The notes: generated by a model not told the origin, from the sequence alone. 64,000 nucleotides of DNA from Polytrichum commune (GCA_950295325.1 OX485808.1:28478527-28542526); one strand, 5' to 3'; shown: positions 1-12,360, counted from the first letter of the stretch. Made by a program: numbers and translations.

Positions 1-838
1 TACAAGCTTGTGAGTTTTGTGTACATGGGAGTATGCTAGGGTTTTTATATAAGCTCTGAAGGCTTGAGGTCTGCATTAGAGAGTTAATTGAGTGTGCATT
101 TCAAAGGCAATTGAGTGTGCAGTTGTGAGGATTTCTGGGATTTTCAAAGAGAGAAGAAGCAGGGTTTGAAGTGTGCAGCATTTCAATGTAATTAGTTATC
201 CTTGTGGGAGTCCAAATTCGACGGAAATACGGAAATACGGATTCAATTTCCGTATTTTACCCTGCTTGTATAAGGATAATAGGGTCTCTTAGGATAAATT
301 ACTTGTACTAGGAAATAGGGCATTCTAAATCCGCCTTGTGCGATAAAACGAATAAAAATGAGTATTATGACCGGTCCGTCAAATTGGATTGGCGGACCGT
401 TTAATCATGGTCCGAACCGCTGGTCCGGACCGAGTAACGGTCACGCCAAGATTACCCAACGGTCCGGAAGTGGCGGTTACAACGGGTTTATGACGGTTGA
501 GGGAAAACCGTCGGAAAACGGTTGTAACCGTTTTCCGTTAAACCAAACGGTAACAGGGGAAGGAAGAGGGAGGAGGGATATTTAAGGGTCCCTTCCTTCT
601 CCTTCCCACTTTTTTTTCTGATTCACAAAAGGCAAATTGTTGAAAGAACGAGTGGTGAGTTTGTCGTCATTTCGAGCCGCCAGCAGTTGGATTGCTGGGA
701 CTCCGCACTTTTCAGTCACCGGCAGTTGGCTTGCCGGGACTCTGTAGCAATTAGACGGAAGAGAGGGAATCCGGAAGAGAGAGGGAGAGAGAAAGAGAGT
801 TTCCGTAGTCGAGCCGGAAATTGAGAAAGGAGAGGAAA
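1..838. other. Leader region, possible promoter
   Basis: No convincing gene. A TATA-like stretch (TTTATATAAG, about 44-53) lies far upstream of the gag-like gene that starts at 839. The last 250 bases are purine-rich (GAGAGA and GGAAGA runs), as in many retroelement leaders. I infer an element leader; no LTR partner is visible inside the window. Confidence 0.3.
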
Positions 839-1352
839 ATGCCGGAAGCACGGGAAGAGGATCAGAGGGAACCCATCCCGATTCCGCTGAAAGCCCTCAC
901 CCCTGCAATTCCGAGGGAGGATAGGGAGCTGTAGGAGCTCGCGGAAGATCTCCGGGTTATGGGCTGCGCGGGATTGCTCTCCGAACCCTGGAACCTCCGA
1001 GCAGAAGATACCCTCCGAGAATTCAAATTCGAGAGAGGAAATCAGTGGCTAGGAACAAAGAGAAGGGATCCGGAAAATTGGACTCCGGATACTTGGAATA
1101 GGGTCTACGGGTTTCCTAGGAGGATTGCAGAGGGGTGGGCCGGCCGCTGCGACGGCCTGTTCGCCGGAAAATTCAGAGGGGACGCGGATCCGAAGGACGG
1201 CTTCCATCCCGGGAACTGCCGGAACCTGAGAGAGCGGAGGGTACTAGAGTTCCTCCTGCCTATCCTCAATCCGGACAAGCCGAAGCGGATTAGCCTCACC
1301 ATGGCTAACACCCTGTTCGGTGCTATGTCCGGAGTCCGGCCCGTGAACTGGG
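839..1352 (+). pseudogene. gag-like TE structural gene, 5' half
   Basis: First half of a gene that resumes at 3553. Translation from ATG 839 runs in one frame to a TGG codon at 1349-1351 and is broken once by TAG at 932-934, best explained as CAG to TAG. The N-terminus is acidic (MPEAREEDQ). The following segment contains NQWLGTKRRDP, WAGRCDGLF and ISLTMANTLFGAMSG. The frame, codon phase and sense continue into WGLIIQELVGWALPHIG after the 2.2-kb insertion. I recognise the overall pattern as that of gag-like or structural proteins of plant retroelements, but see no catalytic motif and no zinc knuckle, so the function is not assigned. The nonsense codon and the insertion make it a pseudogene. 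Confidence 0.5.
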
Positions 1353-3552
1353 TGATGCACCCCGTGGGTCGTTCCCTTACAATTTAGCTCAAGAAGACTC
1401 ACGGTGAGACATCACGTAAATTTATATTCGCTTGAGAACTACCGTGCCTCATTAATATGTTCGGTCTCTAATTAATAATCCCTCTCTTCTCCTTATGATA
1501 TGAATATAATTATTGGAGTGAATACAATCTCATTATCTTAATTCTTACTCTTAATGTAAGGCATCATTGATAATAAGAATCATTAGATTTAAAGAAAGCT
1601 TCAAGAGGTGTAATAATATCCTTGATAATAATATAGTATTCAATAAATTGTATGAATCCTTAATGTTAGTAGTTCATAAACAATAATCTTATAATGATGA
1701 AGAAGATCTAATATTCTTGAGTCTTCCTTTTTAAACTCAAGTGTTACTACTTATAATATTGTAACTTGACATGTATGCATATAGTAGTTATAATTTCATG
1801 AACACATCATTGATTGTTTTGCAATGTCACGTTTAACATTCAAAGTATTTTAATGACAAGAATAATTATAACTCTCTTGAGGTTTATTCAAGAGAAAGAA
1901 CTCCTCTTTGATTGTTAATGACATCCAACAACTCACAAAGTATCTTAAGAGAAGAAGCACTTTTACTACAAAGTGTTTCTTGATGACGAGAAGATAAACC
2001 TATCTCTCTTGAGTTTTGCTCAAGAGAGAGAGAGATCTTCTCTTGAATAGATAATCCTTCAAATTGTAATGACATCCAACAATTCACAAAGAATCTTAAA
2101 GTAAGAAGCTTCAATAACAATTGTAGTAAGTAGATTATCTTATATCAATATTACTTCATTCATATGTATTCAAACTTTGATATGAATTAATGTCTTCATC
2201 ATTCTTGTTAATCATAAGTTCAACAATCGATATGTAGTATAATATGTATAATACTTATAAGTCAATTATGTAGTTTTCAATAATAAGTTCCTCCTCTTTT
2301 GAAGGAGTTGCAATCGTTAAGTTGTTTTGCTTAAATCATAACATGCATATAATTCTTCAATTATTCAATCACATGTATATTTATAATTCCCTTTTGAGGA
2401 GATCAATGATAAGTTCCGCTTTGAGAGATAATCTTGTTTCCTTCACTCAAGTTGACAATCGCTTTCTCAATTTAATCTCTCTCAAAGTCCAATTGATTCT
2501 CCAATTTGTCTTGAGCGCTTTGTTCTCACCCTCACACTATCTTTTGAGTTCTTTCTTAAAAGAGTCTACTCAATCTACTCTACTCTCGGTTGCTCAATCA
2601 CTTAAGCTACAAAGTACCATTGACGACTCGTAGTTCAAATTGAGAGAGGTAAAAAGATCACACGCATTTGTAGAAAAGATAAGTGTATTGCAAAAGTTCC
2701 TCGAGAGGAGAGTTACAAAAGCTTCAAGTGATTCTTGACACTCAAATTTAAGATAACTTCGTTGTGTAGAAAATGAGGTGTAAGTCTCCTAATTTGCTTC
2801 CCTTATATAGTCTTTTCTCCCTATCCAAAATCTATATTAAGAGTGGTTGTTAACTCCACTTCCTTAGATAACTAACTATCTCCGATATATGTAGATGCTA
2901 TCTATCAAAACGGTTATAACCGTTTTTCCTCTCTAATGTTCGTATCTCTAAGATTCTACTATATCCTCATTGTGGCTACATTACAATCCTTTATGAGATT
3001 TAAATCAAATCTTCATATTGATTGATTCCAATGATTTGTATTTAAAACATACTAGTAGAATCTAACTTTGTCCTATTGGCTTCTTAGTATCTTCATAATG
3101 CCCTTTTCAAAATAGTTCTAACTTCATATTTCAATATTCCTATATGTTCCATAATCATGCTCTTCAAAAATCCTACATTCCTATATACTCCGTAATCATG
3201 CCTCTTCAATAGTCCTTTAAATCCAAAACCTTACATTCCTATATACTCCATAATGCTTAACACTAACTCCTCTATACTAATATAATAGCCTTCTACTTAA
3301 TTCCTAAGTTCTCCTTCACTAAAACTCTGATTGTCCTATACCCGTGGGTAAGGGACCCTATAACCGTGCGACTTCCTTGTATTTCCGTGACAGTGGACCC
3401 TATCACCGTGGCCGAGGTTCGGAGAGCTCTCTTCGGTGTTCTTCGACATTCTTCTTTGTTTCGGTGATGATCTTCTTCCTCTTGGTGATGTTTGATGCCC
3501 TTAGGTGCTCTGTTGTGACTCATTTCTCTCTCATAATGTTGGTACTCAACAT
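1353..3552. mobile_element. 2.2-kb insertion in the gag-like gene, class unknown
   Basis: AT-rich 2,200-bp block that separates two in-phase halves of one reading frame. The tetranucleotide TGGG stands on both sides (1349-1352 and 3553-3556), consistent with a 4-bp target duplication. No splice acceptor AG is available at the right junction, which argues against an intron. I see no clear terminal inverted repeats; the left end begins TGATGCACCCCGTGGG and the right end finishes GTACTCAACAT. There is no long ORF. Two related 180-bp-spaced segments around 1880-2120 share the phrase GACATCCAACAA followed by CACAAAG. It is probably a non-autonomous element. Confidence 0.45.
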
Positions 3553-4608
3553 TGGGGGCTGATTATCCAGGAACTAGTAGGGTGGGCCCTCCCCCATATT
3601 GGCCGGAAACCCTCCTTCCTCTCCCCCTTCATTCTGCATCTCTACCAACATTTCGACTACATCTTGGCAGAGGAGGAGGACCTGCTAACGATAGCGGCGG
3701 ACGAGGTCACCTACAAGCTCCTCCCGGAAGCCGGAGACCTCGAGACGGAAACTTCCAGCGACCCAATCATTCCGGAAGCACCTCCCTCGTCACCCGGAAG
3801 CCCACCGCCAACCATCTCGAGGCCACTCTTTCCTCCTCCTCCTCATCATCATCCGGAAGCCGGACCCAGCCGGGAGACCACGTGGCAGAATGTGGATCTA
3901 TCCGCTTGGGACTTTCCGGAGAATCCCTTCAAGCGGATCCAGGAGGGGATGGAGGACCTGCAAAACCAGTACTACCGGCTGGAACACATCGTCCGAGGGG
4001 CGAACCATGCCCTCGACGACTGCGGACCCGGAAATATTCTCCGGGAATTGGCAAAGAGGGCGGACAGGAAGGAGCTTGAGCAGGCCAAAACGGAGAACGC
4101 CCATCTCACCGCACAGGTAACGGCCATGACTCAGGAGAGCGAGGAAATCCGGAAGTACCACGCGGAGCAGGCAGTGGTCTTCAGTCGGATCCGGGAGCTG
4201 GTGGGGCATCCGGCAGAGATCATCAACAAGGCGCATCTCTACGACCGGATGATGGAGTCCGGAGAGCCCGCTTCCGCCAGACAGACCCTTCCCATCCTCG
4301 TGAAGTACTCACGGACGATGAAGGATCTCCTGGCGGAAATCCAGAAGGTGGTTCCGCCAAGTGGAACACCCCGGCGGGTACTCTATCCGGGTCCGCCTGG
4401 GTCACCAACCGGAACCCTCTACGAGGTAGTTGGCGAGGTCGCTTTGGTTCAGAACCCGCCAACGTCCGCGGGACCCAGTCAGCAGGGAGGCAGCTCTCGG
4501 CCTGCTAGTTCCGGGAGAGCTCCGGAAAGGGTCCGTTCTCCCAAGGTGAGGAGGAAGAGTACCGGGTCTGTCTGTCGTAGCACGGTGGTAACGTATTCGG
4601 TTAATTAA
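3553..4608 (+). pseudogene. gag-like TE structural gene, 3' half
   Basis: Continuation of the frame broken at 1352. From the junction the protein reads WGLIIQELVGWALPHIG, then an acidic stretch and a proline/serine-rich linker (PPSSPGSPPPTISRPLFPPP). Next comes a helical region rich in E, K, Q and A (about residues 150-260 of this half; RKELEQAKTENAHLTAQ and MTQESEEIRKYHAEQ) likely to form a coiled coil. A conserved-looking block follows (SARQTLPILVKYSRTMKDL), then a basic serine/arginine-rich tail ending in a stop at 4606-4608. A coiled coil plus basic tail fits a self-assembling nucleic-acid-binding gag-like protein; this is inference. Base composition is distinctly more GC-rich than the inserted block before it. 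Confidence 0.5.
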
Positions 4609-7600
4609 CCTAATTAACGCGTAAAACGTCAAAACCGTGCCGAGTTCGTTCCCACGAAGAACCTGCGGTTGTTTACAATACAAGAGAGAGGAAATCTTTG
4701 ACTAACACACACACACACAATAAACACCAGAAACTAAGATAGCACAAAACGGATTAAGAAATCCGGGATATTACGGAAATTATAGCACGGAAATTTCCGC
4801 CTTCCCGGTAGTGGACCGAGGTAGGGAACACAACACAAAGTATGGACAAACTCCCACCCTAGAGTAGTAACAACAATAGACTCAGCGTCCCGAATCCATA
4901 GTATAACAACTATATATACTCCATTCTAAGATTCCTTATTACGGGTCATGACTTCCGGGATAAGGTTTCCGCGATAGAGGTAGTGGATATGACCTGTATT
5001 TCCACTATCTGCTAGATTTTTGACCGTGTCACAAGAACCATAATTCTAGTGTTTTAGGCTAGAATGCTCAGAGAGACTTGGTAGTTGTTCATTAGGATTT
5101 CACCTTTTGAGTTGATTTCTTTGGGTTGTCTCCCTATCTCCACTTCCTCTTTCTAACTACTACTCCCTTAGACTAGTGTTACGATGGGGGCAACCCTCCC
5201 TCGGGAAGGTGTCCCACTCAAGTATCCGACGCGTGCCACCCCCTTTGACGGGGGAAAAGGTGGAAGAAGTTTTGGGTCTACAAAACCAGCTTGATCCGGT
5301 TTCCGTGATGGCACAGTTTCCACTATACCACACGCGGAAACCGAATCCTCCCTCGAGAAAGGTGGAAACACAACATCTTCGCTCCTACCCTCACAATGGG
5401 TAGCTCATGTTGTTCCACAGGTCACACAAGATAGGACCTAAGGTTTGTTGATTTCCGTGACGGCGGGGCTAACATAGGGATGGGGCTACCACGCCTACCA
5501 TCCGCGGTGGGAACCAAGTGCCAGTCGCGGCAGGTACATGAGTATTCTAGACCATTCCGTTACTGCTGATCGGTGTGATCCACTGTGGTACTTTTGGGCC
5601 ATCCCCTTTCGAGGGAGCCTAAAAGTATCACACAAGCCCTTCGGTGAAGGTGGCCTGCATTTGCAGGCGCCCAAGCCGAACCCGGATGATAGGTGTATAA
5701 CGTGAGTAGTTAGATTTTTAAGGGAGATTAAATATGCGTCGTAGTACCTCCGGAGGTTAGGCCTTAGTTTTTTACTAGTGTGGCTTTAAACTCCACTAAC
5801 CAATTTCATATCTAGTTCTAACCTTAACCTACAACCTATTCTACGCGCAGACGCACCAGCCTTGAAACCAAGGCAATCCTAATTTGTGAATTGGGATGGT
5901 TCTGATACACCCAACCGGGTGTGACTCATAGCACCCTAACTCAACGAACGGAATAACGACAATTTTATGGACCATTCAATTCTTCCTATTTCTTTATTTA
6001 GTTCTATTTAGTTTTCTAAGCGGGGGAACTTGGCCTAAGTCCCACCCTTCACACAAATTCCTTCTTAATTACTTACTTTTGTTTGCACGTCCTAACTTAC
6101 TACATTATCATATTAGGCATCACCCCTTACCTCGGGTCTCTTGCCAACAAGGGTTTACGATTTATTTGGTATGTTTTGATTGTTAAATGTGTTTACACTG
6201 GATAGACCACGAAATGCAACTCAATGGGACCAGGGTGACGGGCGACCTGTAGGTTCAACCTGTTGCGCAATCTTCATAAATTGGGGCCATTACTCCCAAT
6301 CTATGGGGCCAACAACATAATAGTGGATTCGCGGGTCATTAACCCCACCTTTCCACCAACAACATTCAGAGTGGTTGTGTCGGTGATTAATCCGACTTAC
6401 CACACACGAAACTTGCTAATAAATGAAGCTACTACCACAAAACATACCAAGGGCCCCGAAAACAATGGAATTGGGTACTCCCTTGGCGGTCAAGTGGTCA
6501 AGCCACTTGACCTTACGAGATAGGTGAGTGGGTTTAGAGATGCGTACCTTAGCCGTGCTCCCTCCAATCCTAAATGGAAGGCTTAAGGTTAGTTAATTTA
6601 CCTCAATTTTCCTCGGTTGATTTGGGCTTGATGTAGGCCGAGCCGCTACCTCCTTCCTTGCTCCACTTTCCGAGCGTCGACCTTGCCTCCTTCTTTGTAA
6701 CTAGTTTGGTAGTAAGCGTACCTTAGTTAACAATTAAAATATAAAGTGTTATTCTGCCCTGTAATTTAATCCTAAGCATAATATTTATACTTAGTGCACC
6801 AAATTATCTTTCCAATGATCTAAAAATCACTCTAATCGGATAAGAAATGCAAAAGTTATGAGGGTTGGAAGTGTGAGGTCGATTCAACCGACCCTTCCAA
6901 CCCACCTATCTACCTTCTAACTTCAAAAATTCATAGCACATTCCTTACTACTTGGATCTAGGCTTTCCTTATACCATTGGAAAGCTATGAACAAGCTCTA
7001 ACTAGAAACATTATGACATCAGCAGGTTAAGCTAATAGAAATTCAGCGGACTCCTTGTAACACAGCAGTCAATCAAGAAGGCTTAAACTATGTATCTCGC
7101 CTTCAACAATTCATATCTAATTCAAATCTTAGTCAAATCAAACGTTCTATATGACCCTGGAGAGATATTAAAAAGATGTATTTGATAAAAATATGTGATT
7201 AGAAAGGTAAGCCGAAGTGAACCCAGCAGGTCCTCTGTAATGCAGCAGTCAACCAAAAGTTCTCAAACTATGTGTCCCATCTTGCACAATTCATATCTAA
7301 TTCAAATCATGCTCAAATCAAATGTTCTAAGCCATTTTGGAAAGCTACACAAAAGTTCTACTTGGGAAAAATATAATTTCTTGGAATTAAAATTCCTATT
7401 GGGCTCGCAGGTCTGATCCAGCAGCCGCTACCCACAAGACCACCCAGTTTTTCTACTCCATCTTTGAAAATCCATAACTAATTGTCATCTCAACCAAATC
7501 ACAAATGGGAAACGGCTATGGATAGCTATATGAAATCTCTCTAAGAGAAAAATGATAAGTATCTTGTTCTAGCTTTTGAACTAAGCCTTCAGGGCATTGG

Positions 7601-8396
7601 CAGATGAGGTCTATAATGCCTCTACTCAAAACTCTACCATCCAACCTACCTCTACAAAAGAAGGAATAATTTTGTTGGTGTGTTAATAAACACACAACCT
7701 AACTAGGAGAGAGAGAGTAGAGGAGGTTCTCAAGCCTTTCTTCTAGACCATTGAGAATACATGCTAAAGGATTTTTTCCTAACTACATTGAAGCAGGGCT
7801 TCGCCCAAAAACTAGAGAAAGAGAGAGAGCTACAAGGTGGAAGGAGGGGTTTTTAAACCCTCTCACAAAAGGGTTGGACCCCTCCTCCACCGGATCCATT
7901 TTTCAAACCCTTTCCCGAAATTTTGGCTCGGGAGTTTTCCCGGTTGAGGTTGCCACCCTCTCGCCGAGGTGGCTCCGACAAAAAACCTTTAGAAATCTTT
8001 CTAATTTTTTCCGCCATCGAGTTGGCAAGGGGGCAAGTGGGCAAGTATCCCCCTTGCTCTCTTTCTTTTTTGTCTTCAAAATTCTTCACGCCGATTTTAT
8101 CTTCTTACGTAAAACACCTCCAATAGTCTTGTGTGCCTCACACTAACTAATAAACTAACACTTGCTTAGCTAGCATCTACTAACATTTGCTTAATAACTA
8201 GCATCTACTAATATTTGCTTAGCTAGTTGTTTTTACTAGCTAGCACATTTTTTCTACTTTGCTATCTTCTAGCACTACTTAGTTTCATTTTGACCTTCCT
8301 TCTTCTAGGCTAAATGCTAAATGAACTAATTTTCCCTAAATTCCCTATCAATTCTAACTTTTAATGCTAACATTCTAACTAAAAGTGATCCCGCAG
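4609..8396. repeat. Non-coding TE remnant with a 180-bp tandem duplication
   Basis: I find no supportable gene. Contents: a short CA tract near 4705; a region at 5170-5700 with repeated CGGTTTCCGTG-type phrases; and a two-copy tandem duplication at about 7030-7390 (period 180 bp), whose copies share TTCATATCTAATTCAAATC at 7110 and 7290 and GCAGCAGTCAA-like text. A third, poorer copy may follow near 7450. From 7700 to 8160 are GAGAGA-rich and T-rich tracts. From 8150 to 8290 there are several TAGCTAGC/CTAGCA-rich phrases. This is probably degraded LTR or UTR sequence. Confidence 0.35.
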
Positions 8397-10058
8397 AGTG
8401 GTGGACCACTCAAAGGGTTCACATCCACCTCCAGGTCACGGCATATATAACTTTTGTCAACCGCATATACTTGTGAATGATTCTTTTGTTCGTATTGTGG
8501 AGGAGAAGACAATCACTAGAAAATTCAGCACCAACTACGAAGACATTGTTTACTTTCTGAACAAGGTCTCCCCCTAATTTTCCAATTCACTACAGTATTG
8601 CTTTCATTTTTTCAATGTCATGTTGTAGGTTGGTAGTTGGATTTTTGTGGCATTTTTTCAATGTCAAGTTCTAGCTCGGAACTCCCAGGACTTACATTCC
8701 TCTCCGGTTTAGGTTGGCACTGGACGCCACTTCTACTTTGATGGCAAACTCATTCAGAAACCTGCAGTGGACTTGCTTATTGCTGAGTACCCTGACGGGC
8801 AGAGAGTTCCTGGAGTTTCTAATCCCCCGTCTCAGATCCCACCTTGGAATGAGTACTCCGATACTTTTCTTAAAGTGACCATGGAATTTGCATATTCCTA
8901 CTTGCATGACGATGGAGCCTTCATTCTTTTCTACCCCGACAGTCCCATGGTTCGCAAGGAGATTTCATTATTTTTCAAGAATTACAAGATGAAGGTTCTT
9001 GACGAGTGGACCATCATCAATTATTTGCACCTTGCCAATCCCCTCGTGCCAGCCAAAAATGTTTGTTTCTTGTCCTTCTCTTTTTCCTACTATTTTAACT
9101 AAGTTTTTTCTTCTCTTTCGATTTTTCTTTTTAAGACTTAGCTGATTATTTGATTTACCTTTGCAGACTTTGAAGTTCAAGGCTATTCTTATAGTCAGAT
9201 CTGTCCATACTTCTGAGGCTAGGCAGCCAAAGATCCTCACGATCACTCCAGACCCTTCAGTCCCTCAGGTGGACTTAGCGTGTGATGATGTCCTCTTCAA
9301 TCCTATCACATCCGAGACCCAACTGATTCGTAAAAGCGATGGTTCGCCATGGCGAGGCCCGAAGGAGAAATCGGATGTTCTCATGAAGCTCTTTGTGCAT
9401 GGATTATCTCCTCCAGATGGTATTGTCGCCGACCTAACCGCTTCCACAGGTACCTCATACCCACTTCTCCTTCCTTTTTTACTTTTAATTTTTATACCAT
9501 GTTTCATGTCCTAATTTATCCCATTTCTCCAGGAGCTACTATTCGCACAGCTCGTGCATGTAATCGCCACATTCTGGCTTTAGAGAGTGACTCTATGCTC
9601 TTTTCTGAAGTCCTTGAACCCCTGGCAGTTCCACCTCCAAATGCTTCGACTTTCTCTACTGCGGGCGACCTGAGTGATGATGACGAGACCATTCCAGATG
9701 CCCCTTTGCACGATATATGTGAGTAAGTCCACGCCTTCGTTGGTTGATATTGTTTTCTATTTATCTCTTACTTGTAATCCATCCTTTGTCCATCTCTAAA
9801 TCTTGCTCTGAACATGGCAGTTTGACAAATTCAGGGAGACCGCTACGAACTCCACCTTCAACTTGGTACTTTCCGTCGTCGCCGCCCCCAAGTCCTCGTG
9901 GCTTACCTGTATATGCTAAAGCCATGGCCTTGGCATATGCCCATGGTAGCTCTAGGAATTCGACATCCTTCTTCACTCCTAAGAATCATGTTGACCCTCG
10001 AGTTCTACGCTACTTTGATTTAGAAGCAATGTCGAGCCCTCTATGTAGCAGTGATTGA
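8397..10058 (+). CDS. Beta-class amino-methyltransferase-like protein, five visible exons
   Basis: Exons 8397-8565, 8713-9060, 9167-9449, 9533-9718 and 9835-10058 join in phase with GT-AG introns; the donor at 9719 is GTGAGTAAG. Upstream exons are not resolved, so the start is unknown; the stop is 10056-10058. The product first shows a motif IV-like segment ([11 protein letters not shown]) followed by a helix/strand pattern ([16 protein letters not shown]). Much later comes a motif I-like Rossmann segment ([18 protein letters not shown]) ending in [10 protein letters not shown]. Order IV then I is that of beta-class N4/N6 amino-methyltransferases (the N6_N4_Mtase family), where the usual catalytic tetrapeptide is DPPY or SPPY. 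Here it is EYPD, so activity is doubtful. The C-terminus is proline-rich. AATAAA lies at 10131. It sits next to a second methyltransferase-like gene and is probably TE-encoded or TE-captured. Confidence 0.55.
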
Positions 10059-10271
10059 AGTAATGGCGACCTTCTTGATCATACAAAGTATCTTGAGCTC
10101 CCATGAATTGTCATGGATATAGGCCCCTTTAATAAAAATTGTGTTATAAAACTTTCAAGTTTTCAGTGAAAACCGCGGTCATAGAGCTCAAAAGTTCTCA
10201 AATTCTTGCTCTAGTCCTGATTATAGGGCTTTATTTTCAATACAAAATTTCTAAAAACTGTAGTGGTTATC

Positions 10272-10299
10272 GCTCACCGCTCACTGCTCACCGCTCACA
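10272..10299. repeat. Heptamer microsatellite GCTCACN x4
   Basis: Four tandem 7-nt units (GCTCACC, GCTCACT, GCTCACC, GCTCACA) just upstream of the next gene. The reverse-complement form recurs at 57271-57305. Confidence 0.8.
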
Positions 10300-10759
10300 G
10301 AATAGCATTCCTCGCCTCACGTTTGGTTGTGGATAGTGGAGCAGGAGAAGCTGTCTATTGTCACCGAGCTGTACGAGAAGACGATAAAATTCGAGTACAG
10401 CATCTTCCACATCACTTACGTGCCCACCAAGACGGAAGGGATCGTGGCCATCAACAAGGCCAGGGGAAACAAGCAGGTGGGGGCGGTCAGCCTCGTTTTC
10501 TTAACGTACAATGTGCTTTGGGATGGGCGAGTACCTGTCAAGGCGAATAGTACGTTCAAAAAGATATACAGCATCACCCATCCCCCTCCCAAGGATCTGC
10601 TGCAGGAGACATTGTACACTGTCTTCCCGGGGCTAGAACTCAGAATGGAGTTCTACGTCTCCGTGTTGCAGAGCGTGGCAATAAGCGGAGAGACTGTGTA
10701 CAATGTCTGCGGAGGCAGCAAGTTCATTTACGCTGCGATGGTAAGCTCTCCGTCCAATA

Positions 10760-10781
10760 TTTACGAATGCTCGTTCGTAAA
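10760..10781. repeat. 22-nt palindrome, family A (intronic)
   Basis: Left arm TTTACGAATG, centre CT, right arm CGTTCGTAAA. It lies inside the intron 10741-10881. Confidence 0.8.
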
Positions 10782-10833
10782 GTTCACCTCAACTTGTTTT
10801 GGTTTTTTATTGCATTGTTTCTCGTCGTTGATG

Positions 10834-10855
10834 TTTACGAACGCACGTTCGTATA
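10834..10855. repeat. 22-nt palindrome, family A (intronic)
   Basis: Left arm TTTACGAACG, centre CA, right arm CGTTCGTATA; 53 nt after the previous copy in the same intron. Confidence 0.8.
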
Positions 10856-11876
10856 TTCTAACGTATTTTCTTAGATCTCAGATGATGGGTCTGGTCGTCA
10901 ATAGCTTCGTTGACGCTGTCGACGAGGAGGACTTCCAGGTGCACAGGGCGAAGGCGTCCACGATGGACCTGGAGGACATGTCCCTCCCAAGGACGGACAT
11001 CAACATGCCCGTCGACAAGGGCATGCCCGGCTTGGAGACGGACGACGACGAGCCCGTCCCCTCCGCCAACATCGAGGCGATCATCCGCGCCATAGACGTC
11101 ACGCCTCTCCGAATTTTGGCGCTGTCGGGAAATCCATCCGACGTGCAGGGGACTCCGGGTGGATACACCGGATCGTCCGCGGGGACAACCCAAGATGTCC
11201 TCCCCGCGCAAACGTCTGCAGCAGAGGCATTCGGCACTCCCGGGGAATGCTCGACATCGGTGTCGCCCAGGCCAGTCGTGGTTCCCAAGATGGAGAACCT
11301 CGACCTTTTGGACCAACTCTCCCGTCCGTCGTTGGACCACTTCCGCAACACTAGGCGGAAGATGAAGAAGACCCCCTACGTGGAGCTGCCTCCGGGGGCA
11401 ATCATCGAGGTCTCCGATGAGGATGAGGGGGACATGGAGATAATGGTCGAGTTGGGGGTCGACTTCGACAAGAATAAGCGGGTAAAAGAGGAGGCCCTCT
11501 CCGTCGCCGAGCTTAACGTCAAACTCGAGCAAAAGATGAAGGAGGACATGGCGAAGGCTGCCGAGGAGAATGCGAAGAAGATGTTCGAAATTCAGGAGGA
11601 GCTGAGGCAATCCAACGAGAAGACGGACACCATTCTCGCGATGCTCAAGCGGATGCAGAGCTTCTCCGCGCCCCCCCAGCATGCGTATCCCTTCCCAGGA
11701 GGATACCCAGCCCATTACCCCCCGCCAGGCCAGTACCCCCCGCAGGGCCATTTCCCAGGACGACCATCCCACCAACAGGCGCCCCACCCTACTCCTGTTG
11801 GCACTCCTCCGCCCCCAAAAGTTCCCTCGACCACCTCCCACGATGTTGTCGCGGCGGCCATCCAGGAGGACGAGGA

Positions 11877-11898
11877 TTTACGAACGCGTGTTCGTGAA
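11877..11898. repeat. 22-nt palindrome, family A (inside coding sequence)
   Basis: Left arm TTTACGAACG, centre CG, right arm TGTTCGTGAA. It is read through as DLRTRVRES in the surrounding frame, so it was inserted or evolved without breaking the frame. Confidence 0.75.
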
Positions 11899-12252
11899 TC
11901 TTCAGGTCCTGCAGTCCTCACCCCTCCACCTTCAAGGGTAGGACTGCATTCAGAGACTTTGGAGGATTTTTTTACCGTCGTCCCCAGGGTCGTAGACAGA
12001 CAGGGCAATGACTCTGCGCGACACACTGACATGGTCATTGTGGAGGACACGCAGGGGAGCCCCAATGACGCAGCAGGAGTTTAGGGGATGGACGTGGAAG
12101 AGAACCCTGCGGCGAGGATAGAGGATGTTCGGATGGAGGCACTCGACTAGGGCGCCGAGAACGACGACGCGCTGCGGATCCAGCAAACCCAGGACTCTTA
12201 GTCGGAGCGTGAGGCAGAGGCCATGGAGACGGAGGCGGCTGCGGCTGTGGAG

Positions 12253-12274
12253 GTTACGAACGTGCGTTCGTTAA
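12253..12274. repeat. 22-nt palindrome, family A (inside coding sequence)
   Basis: Left arm GTTACGAACG, centre TG, right arm CGTTCGTTAA. In the frame of the decayed polyprotein it reads EVTNVRSLIV. Confidence 0.75.
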
Positions 12275-12360
12275 TCGTTGAGGAGGGACCTGTTGCTCGG
12301 TCCAGCGCCGCTGCCCCTCCCCCCGATGACGAGGTAACTCTCCTCTGAGAATACCATTTT

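Larger units (their letters stand above)
10327..12330 (+). pseudogene. Methyltransferase-like and proline-rich TE protein, decayed
   Basis: A reading frame of about 650 codons. The first block (10327-10740) ends in GETVYNVCGGSKFIYAAM, which resembles motif I of an amino-methyltransferase and parallels the neighbouring gene. An in-phase 141-nt intron (10741 GTAAGC to CAG 10881) carries two 22-nt palindromes. The second block is acidic (VDAVDEEDF, ETDDDEPVPS), then a helical region rich in K/E (about 11490-11660, KLEQKMKEDMAKAAEENAKK, a likely coiled coil), then a P/G/Y/H-rich tract (YPAHYPPPGQYPPQGHFPG). The frame is broken by TAG at 12082, 12148 and 12199; each reads naturally as a glutamine codon (CAG) after C-to-T change. 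It then continues to a good donor at 12331. A palindrome at 11877-11898 is translated in frame. It probably belongs to the same element as its neighbours; no exact function is assigned. Confidence 0.45.

Noticed and set aside
582-851. Minus-strand 89-codon frame rich in S and L
   Set aside because: It is the complement of purine-rich leader DNA and lacks any conserved feature.
1353-3552. The 2.2-kb block as an intron
   Set aside because: A GT is available at the left but there is no AG at the right junction compatible with the frame; flanking TGGG copies fit an insertion better.
5895-5930. A second primer-binding site (GGTTCTGATACACC, complement resembling TGGTATCAGAGC)
   Set aside because: Two or more mismatches, and no matching LTR pair or minus-strand gag could be found beside it.
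10858-11841. A 327-codon minus-strand open frame opposite the polyprotein remnant
   Set aside because: It mirrors a GC-rich, codon-biased plus-strand frame with clear acidic, coiled-coil and proline-rich organisation; the minus reading has no domain or splice logic.
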